Source: SAR202 cluster bacterium (GTDB lineage Bacteria; Chloroflexota; Dehalococcoidia; Lucifugimonadales; UBA3495). Taken from it: DNA of 8,534 bases. The notes under the pieces were generated by a model that worked only from the letters and a program-made list of their open reading frames with translations, had not been told where the DNA came from and did not search any database. This document shows, one piece after another, positions 1 through 7,129 of the stretch. Within the stretch, counting starts at the first letter, position 1; each line of letters begins with the position of its first letter. A program made the translations under genes and the position numbers. The DNA lies in contig VFHF01000233.1 of NCBI GenBank assembly GCA_009392095.1, positions 1 through 8,534 of the forward strand, in the 5' to 3' direction.

Positions 1-32
1 GACGCCTCAGCGGTAGGTACAGGGAACAGCTA

Positions 33-902
33 TTGCTCCAACGATCGCTGACGGCGCTGGTAGGAATACCTGTCTTGGTGGGGGCCATCTGGCTTGGCGC
101 CCCGTGGTTGACTGTGCTGGTGATTGCAGCCGGGCTGGCCGCGATCCGGGAACTCTACCGAATTACACCAACGGGCGTAGGCCCATTGCCCTTTGTATTG
201 GGGGCTGCCTGGGTGGCGGCCCTGCTTTCGGGCGCCCAAGCCGCCTCTGGCCAAAATAATTTCCTGATTATTTCCGGAGGCGTTATGGCCGCCGGATCGT
301 TCACCGCACTGCTTTGGTTTATCGCCTTTTACCGTGGCGAGGAGTCATTTGGGCGAAAAAGATTCCCCGTCGGTTTCTTGTACCTGGTCTTTGGGCCGGT
401 CTACATCGGGTTTCTTTTGGCTCACGCACTGATGCTTCGCGAGATAACTGGCTCTGACGCTGCTATCAGCGAGACGAACGCCGTCTCTCATTTGGGTCGT
501 AGTTGGCTGTTGTTCGCCCTATTAACCACCTTCGCGGTGGACACGGGCGCTTATCTGGTGGGACGAACTGTGGGACGCCGGCCGATGGTTCCGAGTATCA
601 GTCCCAACAAGACGTGGGAAGGAAGTATCGGTGGGTTCGCATCTGCGGTGGGTGCCGCTCTGGCGTTGGGACTGGTGTTTGACCTGGGTGTGTCGGTGTG
701 GCAACAAGCGGTCATCGGGGCCGTGATAGGCGTGGTTGCCCAATGGGGCGACTTGATCGGGTCCAAGCTAAAACGCATTGCAGACGTGGAGGACGCAGGT
801 AGTATAATTCCGGGACACGGCGGTATTTTGGACCGGTTGGATAGCATCTTGTTGACTATACCCGCTGTTTATTATTTGCTGGTTGCGGTGGTTACACCTT
901 GA
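33..902 (+). CDS. cdsA: Phosphatidate cytidylyltransferase (CDP-diacylglycerol synthase)
   Basis: This integral membrane enzyme converts phosphatidic acid and CTP to CDP-diacylglycerol, the precursor of bacterial phospholipids. The 289-residue product is hydrophobic throughout, with several membrane segments. The family motifs are visible: VDTGAY around D170, SPNKTWEG at 190-197, and the C-terminal signature from S244 (SKLKR) through PGHGGILDRLDS at 260-271. One signature position differs: the usual K-D pair is E253-D254. The start is a TTG at 33, placing hydrophobic residues right at the N terminus as in homologues. The frame stays open to the left edge with only a weak purine stretch (AGGGAA, 21-26) upstream, so an earlier start outside the window cannot be excluded. 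It lies 32 bp before dxr, consistent with one transcript. uppS is the expected left neighbour, but the few upstream bases do not identify it. Family identity is secure; the exact start is less so. Confidence 0.95.
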   Translation: MLQRSLTALVGIPVLVGAIWLGAPWLTVLVIAAGLAAIRELYRITPTGVGPLPFVLGAAWVAALLSGAQAASGQNNFLIISGGVMAAGSFTALLWFIAFYRGEESFGRKRFPVGFLYLVFGPVYIGFLLAHALMLREITGSDAAISETNAVSHLGRSWLLFALLTTFAVDTGAYLVGRTVGRRPMVPSISPNKTWEGSIGGFASAVGAALALGLVFDLGVSVWQQAVIGAVIGVVAQWGDLIGSKLKRIADVEDAGSIIPGHGGILDRLDSILLTIPAVYYLLVAVVTP

Positions 903-934
903 TTCGCGAGCGTCCATAGACGAGTTAACTGATA

Positions 935-2053
935 ATGAAAAGAATCGTGGTACTTGGTTCTACTGGGTCCATCGGCCGCCAAACCTTGGACATCGTCCGG
1001 GCGTTTCCGGATGAGTTCGAGGTGATCGGTCTGGCCGCGGGAAACAACCTAGAACTCTTTGAAGAGCAGGTCAAAGAGTTCAGGCCCAAGCACGTCTATT
1101 GTATCAACCCTCCAGCCCAGGGATTTCCGGGCATGGAATTTACGCCCATGGAAGACATGGTGTCCCTGGATAACGTTGACCAAGTGATGGTGGCTCTGAT
1201 GGGCAGCGTGGGGCTGGTGCCGACTCTAAACGCGCTTAAAGCAGGAAAGTCCGTTGCTCTCTCCAACAAGGAGCCAATCGTGATGGCCGGCGGACTGATC
1301 AAAGAGTATGCAGCGCTCTACGGCGGCGAAGTCCTCCCGGTGGACAGCGAGCCCAGCGCCATTTGGCAATGTTTGCGTGGCGAGGACAATGAGATCCTCA
1401 GGTTGTTGATCACAGCCTCGGGTGGGCCTTTCCGCACCACGCCGTTGGAAGAAATGGAGGGAGTGACACCGGAGCGGGCGCTCCAGCACCCGACCTGGAA
1501 GATGGGCAAGAAAATAACGATAGACTCTGCGACGTTGATGAATAAGGCGTTTGAAGTTATTGAAACGCACTGGTTGTTCAGCGTGCCCTGGGAGAGGATC
1601 GAAGTGGTGGTCCATCCACAAAGCACCATCCATTCCATGGTTGAGTTCGCGGATGGATCGGTCAAGGCACAGATGGGGCCACCGGACATGCGGTTACCCA
1701 TCCAGTACGCGCTGTTCTACCCAAAGCGCCTGCCCAACACGATGATACCCAGACTGGACACGACGAATTCCCACATGCTGACCTTTGAGCCGATGGAACC
1801 AGGGCGCTTCCCGTGCTTCGAACTGGCGGTCTCCGCTGGCAAGAAGGGCGGCACCTATCCGGCTGCGCTTAGCGCGGCCGATGAGGTGGCGGTCCAGGCG
1901 TTCTTGGATTTTAAGATTGGGTTTACCGACATTCACAAGATCATCGACCGGGTCTTGACCGAACACGAGTCATTGCCAGGAGACAAAGGAGAGGATTTCT
2001 TGGAAGCAGACCGTTGGGCCACGGGAAGAGCAACCGAGCTTACCGGCGGGTAG
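935..2053 (+). CDS. dxr: 1-deoxy-D-xylulose-5-phosphate reductoisomerase
   Basis: This cytosolic enzyme rearranges and reduces 1-deoxyxylulose 5-phosphate with NADPH to 2-C-methylerythritol 4-phosphate, the committed step of the MEP isoprenoid pathway. The 372-residue product is slightly shorter than the E. coli enzyme (398). The NADPH-binding loop GSTGSIG is at 8-14 and SNKEP at 110-114. The metal-binding VDSE is at 136-139 (D137 and E139), and the third acidic ligand is E207 in MNKAFE. The substrate and flap region with HPTWKMGKKI and the VVHPQSTIHSMVEF segment are intact. The residue after VDSE is P rather than the H of E. coli, a variation I associate with Chloroflexota. The ATG at 935 fits because GSTGSIG then starts at the usual distance from the N terminus; the Shine-Dalgarno signal is weak (GAG near 922). 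It sits between cdsA and rseP in the same orientation. Nothing looks broken. Confidence 0.97.
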   Translation: MKRIVVLGSTGSIGRQTLDIVRAFPDEFEVIGLAAGNNLELFEEQVKEFRPKHVYCINPPAQGFPGMEFTPMEDMVSLDNVDQVMVALMGSVGLVPTLNALKAGKSVALSNKEPIVMAGGLIKEYAALYGGEVLPVDSEPSAIWQCLRGEDNEILRLLITASGGPFRTTPLEEMEGVTPERALQHPTWKMGKKITIDSATLMNKAFEVIETHWLFSVPWERIEVVVHPQSTIHSMVEFADGSVKAQMGPPDMRLPIQYALFYPKRLPNTMIPRLDTTNSHMLTFEPMEPGRFPCFELAVSAGKKGGTYPAALSAADEVAVQAFLDFKIGFTDIHKIIDRVLTEHESLPGDKGEDFLEADRWATGRATELTGG

Positions 2054-2118
2054 AAAACCTTAATGGCCTACAAGCCGTAGTACCTATCGCCATATCTGAA
2101 TATGAATAGTAATTAAGC

Positions 2119-3444
2119 ATGGAAACAGTCCTCATAGCCGTCGGCTCCCTAGTGCCACTGCTCATACTTTTAGTGGTCATTCATGAGTTTGGCCATTTCG
2201 CTACCGCCCGCGCCATGGGAGTGAAGGTGCTGGAATTTGGTGTTGGATTCCCGCCACGCGCTTTTGGTGTCTACACCGGAAACACGCTTGTGCTTGTCGA
2301 CAGCGCGACCCGGTACGTTGGCCTATCCGGCTCGGAAGACCTGGGCCGAGGCCTGAAGATTAAAGTAAGGTCCGCCGAGAATGACCAGGGGAACCTGGTG
2401 GCCCGGGTGATCGAGTCAAGCAAGAAGCTGGCCAAGGGAGAAGCGGAAGAACCGGATGAAGAACGTCCCGGTGAAGAGGACCTCCTGAAGCATGAAGGCA
2501 AGATACGCTACGTTGAAAACGGATCTATGGTTCTGGCGGACATGCTTTATTCAGTTAACTGGGCGCCCATCGGAGGTTTTGTCCGCCTGGCCGGTGAGGC
2601 TAACCCCAACGTTCCCCGTAGCCTGGCCGGCAAGGGCACCGGCACCCGTTTCCTTGTTTTGGTCGCGGGACCGTTCATGAACGCCATACTGCCGCTGCTG
2701 ATCTTTACTGTCTTACTGATGATTCCCCAGGAAGTCGCGGTGGGACGTCTGGTCATTCAAGAGGTCGGAGAGAACACGGCTGCATTCGAGTCGCAGGTGC
2801 AGGCTGGGGATGTCGTTATCAAGGCCAATGGCCGGGATATCGAGAACCGGTTGGATTTCACCCGAGAGATCAATTTGAACGGCGGGTCCCAGATGGAGAT
2901 GTTGGTAGAACGAGACAACCAGGAACTGCTGCTGCACCTTCGTCCCAGATTCGACACTGAGTCAGACCGGTGGCTGGTGGGCGTATTCCCCAGTCTAGAA
3001 GACGTCGAGATCGTAAAAAGGTCGGACCCCATCTGGGAGGCCATTCCCAACAGTTTCGTCAACACCTGGGAGATGCTGGTGTTGGTTAAACAAGCCCTGG
3101 GCGGGGCAATCGGCGAGGGATCGTCACCTGAATTCTCGGGGCCCATCGGTATAGCCCAGGTCACCGGGGAGATAACCCAGGATGGCGGCTGGTATGGTTG
3201 GTTCGGCGTTGGCATCTTGCTCAGCATCAACCTGGCCATCTTGAACATTCTGCCAATACCCATGCTGGACGGTGGCCGGATACTCTTTGTGGTGCTGGAA
3301 TGGGCGCGCCGCGGCAAAAAGATACCGGCCCACAGAGAAGGCATGCTCCACCTGATTGGGTTCGCGATATTGATGGGCGGTATCGTGCTGGTGAGCGTGA
3401 ACGACGTGGGACGTTTGCTCGATGGCCGGAGTTTCCTCGGATAG
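2119..3444 (+). CDS. rseP: RseP-type site-2 intramembrane zinc metalloprotease with large insertion
   Basis: This is a membrane-embedded zinc protease of the S2P/M50 family, which cleaves transmembrane segments, typically anti-sigma factors or signal-peptide remnants. H22-E23-F-G-H26 in the first helix is the zinc motif, followed by EFGVGFPP (39-46). The Y144-SVNWAPIGGFVRLAGE block is the conserved region before the second helix, with GPFMNAI at 184-190. One PDZ domain spans about 209-278, GPIGI is at 341-345, and NILPIPMLDGGR (376-387) supplies the third ligand, D384. A last hydrophobic segment spans about 408-432. The oddity is roughly 97 residues between P46 and Y144, where relatives I know have about 10-20. 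This stretch is charged and has a Glu-rich part at about 104-126. The frame stays open with normal codon use, so it is not a frameshift artefact. The ATG at 2119 directly precedes the first membrane helix. The substrate here is unknown. Confidence 0.95.
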   Translation: METVLIAVGSLVPLLILLVVIHEFGHFATARAMGVKVLEFGVGFPPRAFGVYTGNTLVLVDSATRYVGLSGSEDLGRGLKIKVRSAENDQGNLVARVIESSKKLAKGEAEEPDEERPGEEDLLKHEGKIRYVENGSMVLADMLYSVNWAPIGGFVRLAGEANPNVPRSLAGKGTGTRFLVLVAGPFMNAILPLLIFTVLLMIPQEVAVGRLVIQEVGENTAAFESQVQAGDVVIKANGRDIENRLDFTREINLNGGSQMEMLVERDNQELLLHLRPRFDTESDRWLVGVFPSLEDVEIVKRSDPIWEAIPNSFVNTWEMLVLVKQALGGAIGEGSSPEFSGPIGIAQVTGEITQDGGWYGWFGVGILLSINLAILNILPIPMLDGGRILFVVLEWARRGKKIPAHREGMLHLIGFAILMGGIVLVSVNDVGRLLDGRSFLG

Positions 3445-3630
3445 CTTTTATTGAAGCACGTTCTTTAGGAGCACACCCTTCGGGTAATCCGCGCCTATCG
3501 GGTCCATCTTACTCTGGAACCTTTTCCCTCATTCGTGTAGTATTAGCGTGCCTTCGCATTGGGTAGCGAGGTATGTCCTTTCAGGCGTGATATCAAGCGA
3601 ATTTAATTTCTTCGATTTATTTGTCGAGGG
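3445..3630 (+). other. Intergenic gap rseP-ispG with a possible weak promoter
   Basis: This gap holds no gene that I can support. The right half is AT-rich. A possible sigma-70 promoter is TTTCAG (3579-3584), a 17-base spacer and TTTAAT (3602-3607). The -10 matches 5 of 6 consensus bases but the -35 only 3 of 6. If real, transcription would start near 3614, just ahead of ispG. A small ACCC-TTC-GGGT stem lies at 3475-3485 and has no T-run, so I do not call it a terminator. The gap is much longer than those between the preceding genes, which is why separate expression of ispG is worth considering. Confidence 0.3.
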
Positions 3631-3642
3631 ATGAGAATAATG
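3626..3642 (+). promoter_or_regulatory. Ribosome binding site that decides the ispG start
   Basis: GAGGG at 3626-3630 directly abuts an ATG at 3631 and lies 9 bases before a second in-frame ATG at 3640. Spacing of 0 is unusable and 9 is near optimal, so translation should start at 3640. That gives a protein beginning MSKRRVTKPV, which matches the usual compact IspG N terminus. Confidence 0.7.
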
Positions 3643-4779
3643 AGTAAACGTCGAGTAACCAAGCCGGTCTATGTAGGTGGTGTTAAGGTAGGCGGCGGAG
3701 CGGACGTTACGGTCCAATCCATGACCAAGACCGATACCAGAGACGTGAAGGCCACGGTCAAACAGATTCATGAGTTGGAAGAGGCGGGCTGTGAATTGAT
3801 TCGGAGCGCCGTGCCCGACGCCGAAGCGGCGGATGCCATGGCTGAGATCAAGAAACAGATTCACATCCCGCTCATCGCCGATATCCATTTTCATTACAAA
3901 CTTGCCCTAACCTGCTTGGAAGGCGGTATCGACTGCCTCCGCTTGAATCCCGGGAACCTGCGCAATGAAGACCAGGTGCGTGAAGTGGTCCGAGCGGCCA
4001 AGGCACGCAACGTTCCAATCCGAATCGGCGTGAACTTCGGCAGCCTGCCACCGGTTGGCGGTATCGGCCGAACTAGAGGCTTTTCCCGGCACATGGATCT
4101 GGTAAATGCCCTTCCCAAGGCCCAGGACGCCAAGGAAGGCGACTACAGTGCGGTCGACCACATGGTGGCGACAGCGCTATGGGAGATCAGCCTTTTGGAA
4201 GAACAGGACTTCGACCAGATTAAGATCTCCATGAAGGCCTTCGACGTTCCCACAACCGTGGAAGCGTATACCCGTCTGGCTGGAATGATGCCTTATCCGT
4301 TGCACCTGGGCATCACTGAGGCCGGCACTCCGATGGCCGGTTCAATACGCACATCGGTGGGATTAGGCGTGCTTCTTTACAGCGGAATCGGCGACACCAT
4401 CAGGGTCTCATTGAGCGGAGATTCGACCGAAGAGGTCGCCGCCGGCTATGAGATATTGAAGTCACTCAACATGCGCAAGAAGGGCTCGGTATTGGTCGCC
4501 TGCCCCAGCTGCGGCCGGGCCGATGTTGACGTGGTTAAGTTGGCCAACGATGTGGACGCGCTGCTCAAAAAAGGAAACAAAGAGATCACCGTCGCCGTCA
4601 TGGGATGCGAGGTCAATGGGCCCGGCGAGGCAAAGGACGCCGACGTAGGGATTGCCGCTGGAGCGGGTCGTGCAGTTATATTCCGCAAGGGCGAGAAGGT
4701 CCGCGTGGTGCCTGAGGCCGAGATGTTGACCGCCCTCATGGAAGAGGTGGAAAAAACGTCTGTGCCCGCCGACGACTAA
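3640..4779 (+). CDS. ispG: (E)-4-hydroxy-3-methylbut-2-enyl-diphosphate synthase
   Basis: IspG (GcpE) is a [4Fe-4S] enzyme that converts methylerythritol cyclodiphosphate to HMBPP, the penultimate MEP-pathway step. With the start at 3640 chosen from the ribosome binding site, the product has 379 residues, typical for the short bacterial form. The N-terminal TIM barrel is recognisable from VTVQSMTKTDT, the ADIHFHYKLAL segment and LRLNPGNL. The cluster-binding domain has CPSCGR (C288, C291), then MGCEVNGPGE with C323 and E330, so all four expected ligands are present. The other possible start, ATG 3631, adds three residues. The gene lies 186 bp downstream of rseP, and dxr of the same pathway is two genes upstream. 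No truncation or insertion is visible. Electron delivery (flavodoxin or ferredoxin) is not encoded in this window. Confidence 0.97.
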   Translation: MSKRRVTKPVYVGGVKVGGGADVTVQSMTKTDTRDVKATVKQIHELEEAGCELIRSAVPDAEAADAMAEIKKQIHIPLIADIHFHYKLALTCLEGGIDCLRLNPGNLRNEDQVREVVRAAKARNVPIRIGVNFGSLPPVGGIGRTRGFSRHMDLVNALPKAQDAKEGDYSAVDHMVATALWEISLLEEQDFDQIKISMKAFDVPTTVEAYTRLAGMMPYPLHLGITEAGTPMAGSIRTSVGLGVLLYSGIGDTIRVSLSGDSTEEVAAGYEILKSLNMRKKGSVLVACPSCGRADVDVVKLANDVDALLKKGNKEITVAVMGCEVNGPGEAKDADVGIAAGAGRAVIFRKGEKVRVVPEAEMLTALMEEVEKTSVPADD

Positions 4780-4825
4780 CCGCTCCCGCTCGGTCATTTT
4801 GCTTTCGTCATTCCAGGGTCTTTTT

Positions 4826-4841
4826 GGCATTCGGAAATGCC
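4826..4841 (+). other. Small hairpin after ispG
   Basis: GGCATT-CGGA-AATGCC forms a perfect 6-bp stem with a tetraloop, 46 bases after the ispG stop and before the putative proS promoter. The T-run (4821-4825) lies before the stem rather than after it, so it does not fit a canonical intrinsic terminator. It could end or stabilise the ispG transcript, but it may be chance. Confidence 0.3.
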
Positions 4842-4883
4842 TCTATTCGGGTACGCCGTCCCCACTTGTCCTGTGTCAGTCGC

Positions 4884-4889
4884 TATAAT
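4884..4889 (+). promoter_or_regulatory. Candidate -10 box upstream of proS
   Basis: This is an exact TATAAT. No good -35 hexamer lies 16-18 bases upstream, and the nearest TTGTCC (4866-4871) is only 12 bases away. No TGn extension precedes it. If active, transcription would begin near 4896 and give a leader of about 42 bases before the proS ATG at 4938, allowing proS expression independent of the lipid/isoprenoid genes. Confidence 0.45.
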
Positions 4890-4918
4890 GGTTTGGCTCT
4901 GGCGATTCCAATATTTCC

Positions 4919-4940
4919 AAGGGGGCTTTGCCCAAACATG
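4919..4940 (+). promoter_or_regulatory. Ribosome binding site of proS, partly within a stem
   Basis: AAGGGGG (4919-4925) lies 12 bases before ATG 4938 and supports that start. Part of it can pair: GGGC (4923-4926), loop TTT, GCCC (4930-4933). The 4-bp stem could modestly limit access to the site or shorten the effective spacing to the start codon. Confidence 0.5.
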
Positions 4941-6641
4941 AGATTCTCCCGGATGGTCTCCAAGACCCTACGGTCCGACCCTCCCGACGCCGAAACGGCC
5001 AGCCATAGGCTGATGCTCCGGTCCGGACTGATCCACCAGGTTGCCGCCGGGGTTTATTCATACCTGCCGCTAGCCCTCCGGTCGCTGCGCAAGATAGAAA
5101 ACATCATCCGGGAAGAGATGGACGCCGCTGGTGGGCAAGAGTTGATGATGCCGGCATTGCAGCCTCAAGAGCTATGGGAGCAGACGGGACGGCGAAAGGC
5201 CTTTGGCGACAACATGTTTTCTCTGCAGGACCGGCGGGGCCGCCCCATGGTGCTGGCGCCGACCCACGAAGAAGTGATCACCAACGTGGTCAAAGCCAAC
5301 GTCCAGAGCTACCGAGATTTGCCATTGATTTTGTACCAGATCCAGACCAAGTTCAGGGATGAACCACGCCCTAGGGCCGGCCTGGTTCGCGTTCGTGAGT
5401 TCGACATGAAGGACGCCTATAGCTTCAACGCCGACGAGGCAAGCCTAGACGAGAGCTACCAGGCTATGGCCCAGGCCTACCGCAATATCTTCAGGCGCTG
5501 CGGCTTGCCCGTGGTGATGGCTGAGGCGGATAGCGGGGCCATCGGTGGCAAAGACTCCCACGAGTTTCTGCTGGCCACCGACACTGGCGAGGACACCGTT
5601 ATCACCTGTCCTTCTTGTTCCTATACTGCCAACGCTGAGAAGGCCGAATCGACCCACCCCGAAGTGAAGGCAGAACCCGAAGAGGCGTTGGAAGAGGTCG
5701 TCACTCCGGGCATCAAGACCATTTTGGGACTGGCCGAGTTCCTTGGTGTGCCCGAGTCCAAAACCTTGAAGGCAGTCTTCTATATGTCCGACGGTGAACC
5801 CCTGTTCGTCACCATCAGGGGCGATTTGGACGTGAACGAGGTCAAACTTAAGAACGCCCTTCAGTCGCACGACCTGCGGTTGGCGGAAGACCACGAGGTC
5901 AAGGCAGCAGGTCTGGTTGCAGGGTCCGCGTCAGCGATTGGTCTGGAAAACATCAAACGAGTGGCCGATGTATCCATCACCAGTGGCAGCAACTTCGTGG
6001 TAGGCGCCAATAAACCGGACACCCATTTCAAGGGAGCCAATTACCCTCGAGACTTCCAGGCAGATATCGTGACTGATATAGCTCTGGCCCAACCTGGACA
6101 GCTTTGCCCACGCTGCGGACACGTTTTGGATTCCACCAAAGGGATCGAAGTGGGCCATATCTTCAAGCTGGGGACTTTCTTCAGTGAAGCCCTGGGTGCG
6201 GATTTCTTGGACAGCGAAGGGCAGCAGCATCCCATCACCATGGGCTGCTATGGAATCGGCGTGGGGCGGCTGCTGGCGGCGGCGGTGGAGCAGAACAACG
6301 ACGAGAACGGTATCGTTTTTCCTATCCCAATCGCACCGTATCAGGCGCATCTGGTGGGACTGAATATCGCCACCGGGGAAGTCGCCGAGGCCGCGGAAAA
6401 GTTGTACGGCGAATTACAAGATGCGGGCATCGAAGTGCTATTCGACGACCGTGAGGACGCGGCTGCGGGGGTAAAGTTCAACGATGCCGATCTGATGGGA
6501 TTGCCCGTTCGGTTGGTGGTCAGCCCGCGCAATCTGAAAGCCGGTGTGGTGGAGATCAAAGGCAGGACCGATTCCGAGGCTGGCAATGTGCCATTGGACG
6601 GTGTCGTGGCTGCGGTGCGGGAGCGTCTGGCGGCAGACTAA
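4938..6641 (+). CDS. proS: Prolyl-tRNA synthetase, bacterial type with editing domain
   Basis: This class II synthetase charges tRNA-Pro in the cytosol and edits mischarged Ala-tRNA-Pro. From ATG 4938 it has 567 residues, close to E. coli ProS (572), and starts with MRFSRMVSKTLRSDP, the usual N terminus. Motif 2 is FRDEPRPRAG with RVREF at 139-155, and motif 3 is GCYGIGVGR at 436-444. Between them, about 225-390, is the YbaK-like insertion domain, bracketed by two Cys pairs: CPSC at 224-227 and CPRC at 390-393. These pairs may bind a metal. The C-terminal anticodon-binding domain begins near 455 (PIAPYQAHLVGL) and keeps the GVKFNDADLMGLP block. In-frame codons extend upstream to a TTG at 4824, but that stretch contains the promoter and ribosome binding site and does not resemble ProS. 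The stop codon overlaps that of the convergent gene. Confidence 0.97.
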   Translation: MRFSRMVSKTLRSDPPDAETASHRLMLRSGLIHQVAAGVYSYLPLALRSLRKIENIIREEMDAAGGQELMMPALQPQELWEQTGRRKAFGDNMFSLQDRRGRPMVLAPTHEEVITNVVKANVQSYRDLPLILYQIQTKFRDEPRPRAGLVRVREFDMKDAYSFNADEASLDESYQAMAQAYRNIFRRCGLPVVMAEADSGAIGGKDSHEFLLATDTGEDTVITCPSCSYTANAEKAESTHPEVKAEPEEALEEVVTPGIKTILGLAEFLGVPESKTLKAVFYMSDGEPLFVTIRGDLDVNEVKLKNALQSHDLRLAEDHEVKAAGLVAGSASAIGLENIKRVADVSITSGSNFVVGANKPDTHFKGANYPRDFQADIVTDIALAQPGQLCPRCGHVLDSTKGIEVGHIFKLGTFFSEALGADFLDSEGQQHPITMGCYGIGVGRLLAAAVEQNNDENGIVFPIPIAPYQAHLVGLNIATGEVAEAAEKLYGELQDAGIEVLFDDREDAAAGVKFNDADLMGLPVRLVVSPRNLKAGVVEIKGRTDSEAGNVPLDGVVAAVRERLAAD

Positions 6642-7129
6642 GAGCTGTTGGACCCGGATTCCATGCAGGAAGACAGGTACTTCAGGTTCTCCAACAGGGC
6701 CGGCGCGATCTTTCCTTTGTGGGAGCTGGACAGCAGCAACAGCAGGCGTAGTTGTGCGCCGAGGTCCGCAGCCAAAGCCCGTTTGGCTTCAGCTACCGTA
6801 TCTCCCTCCACCGGCACACGGACACCGGCCAGGGGCAGGCGTGTCTTCGATTCCGTTGCCCAGTACTTGTCCAGGCTGTCCAAAATCACGATGGGAATTT
6901 CTTTGCTCAGAACGAAATTTGCGTCGTCGGCGCTGTCCGACGGACGAAGCACGTCAATCAAAACCCGGGTGGACTCCGAGTGACTGATATGGAATTCAGC
7001 TGCGTTCGGTTGGCTGGTGGAGATGTACTTCCAACTCCAATCGTCCGGCGCGGAGTGGTCCACGCCAGGTTGAATCTTGATCGGTGTGGTGATGTCCTCG
7101 GCTAAAGGACGGTCCTCATCCTGCGGCAT
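6638..7129 (-). CDS. Hypothetical protein, second gene of minus-strand pair
   Basis: I do not recognise this 163-residue protein. It has no signal peptide or clear membrane helix, so it is probably cytosolic. The N-terminal 30 residues are polar and Asp/Pro-rich. A likely beta-rich middle (about 44-85) contains VLIDVL and IPIVILDSLDKYW. Residues 98-120 read LPLAGVRVPVEGDTVAEAK, followed by a leucine-rich helix (RLLLLLSS, 128-135) and a Ser-rich tail. A GDT-x-x-EA turn leading into a helix is reminiscent of HicB-like folds, but this is a weak resemblance and not an assignment. The ATG at 7129 is preceded by GAGGGAG with 9 bases of spacing. It overlaps the end of the upstream DUF3467-like gene by 14 bp, suggesting translational coupling. 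A TTG at 7204 would extend it by 25 residues but deepen the overlap. Its stop overlaps the proS stop by 4 bp. Confidence 0.75.
   Translation of the reverse strand: MPQDEDRPLAEDITTPIKIQPGVDHSAPDDWSWKYISTSQPNAAEFHISHSESTRVLIDVLRPSDSADDANFVLSKEIPIVILDSLDKYWATESKTRLPLAGVRVPVEGDTVAEAKRALAADLGAQLRLLLLLSSSHKGKIAPALLENLKYLSSCMESGSNSS

Noticed and set aside
1..32. Tail of an upstream uppS gene
   Set aside because: Stops at 14-16 and 49-51 are compatible with an ending gene, but too few residues are visible to identify it.
2757..3344. 195-residue minus-strand frame within rseP
   Set aside because: Antisense shadow of a strongly supported gene, Ser/Pro-rich with no family features.
3475..3485. ACCC-TTC-GGGT stem after rseP as a terminator
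   Set aside because: Only 4 bp, with no following T-run.
4824..4937. Extension of proS to an upstream TTG
   Set aside because: The extra 38 residues do not resemble ProS, and the stretch contains the TATAAT and the ribosome binding site for ATG 4938.
6645..6697. Inverted repeat CTGTTGGA / TCCAACAG after proS as a terminator
   Set aside because: The 8-bp arms are 37 bases apart, have no T-run, and lie inside the coding sequence of the minus-strand gene; a chance match is likely.
6648..6983. Plus-strand frames of 111-147 residues after proS
   Set aside because: Antisense to the 163-residue minus-strand gene; Arg/Ser-rich translations with no motif, and no ribosome binding site.
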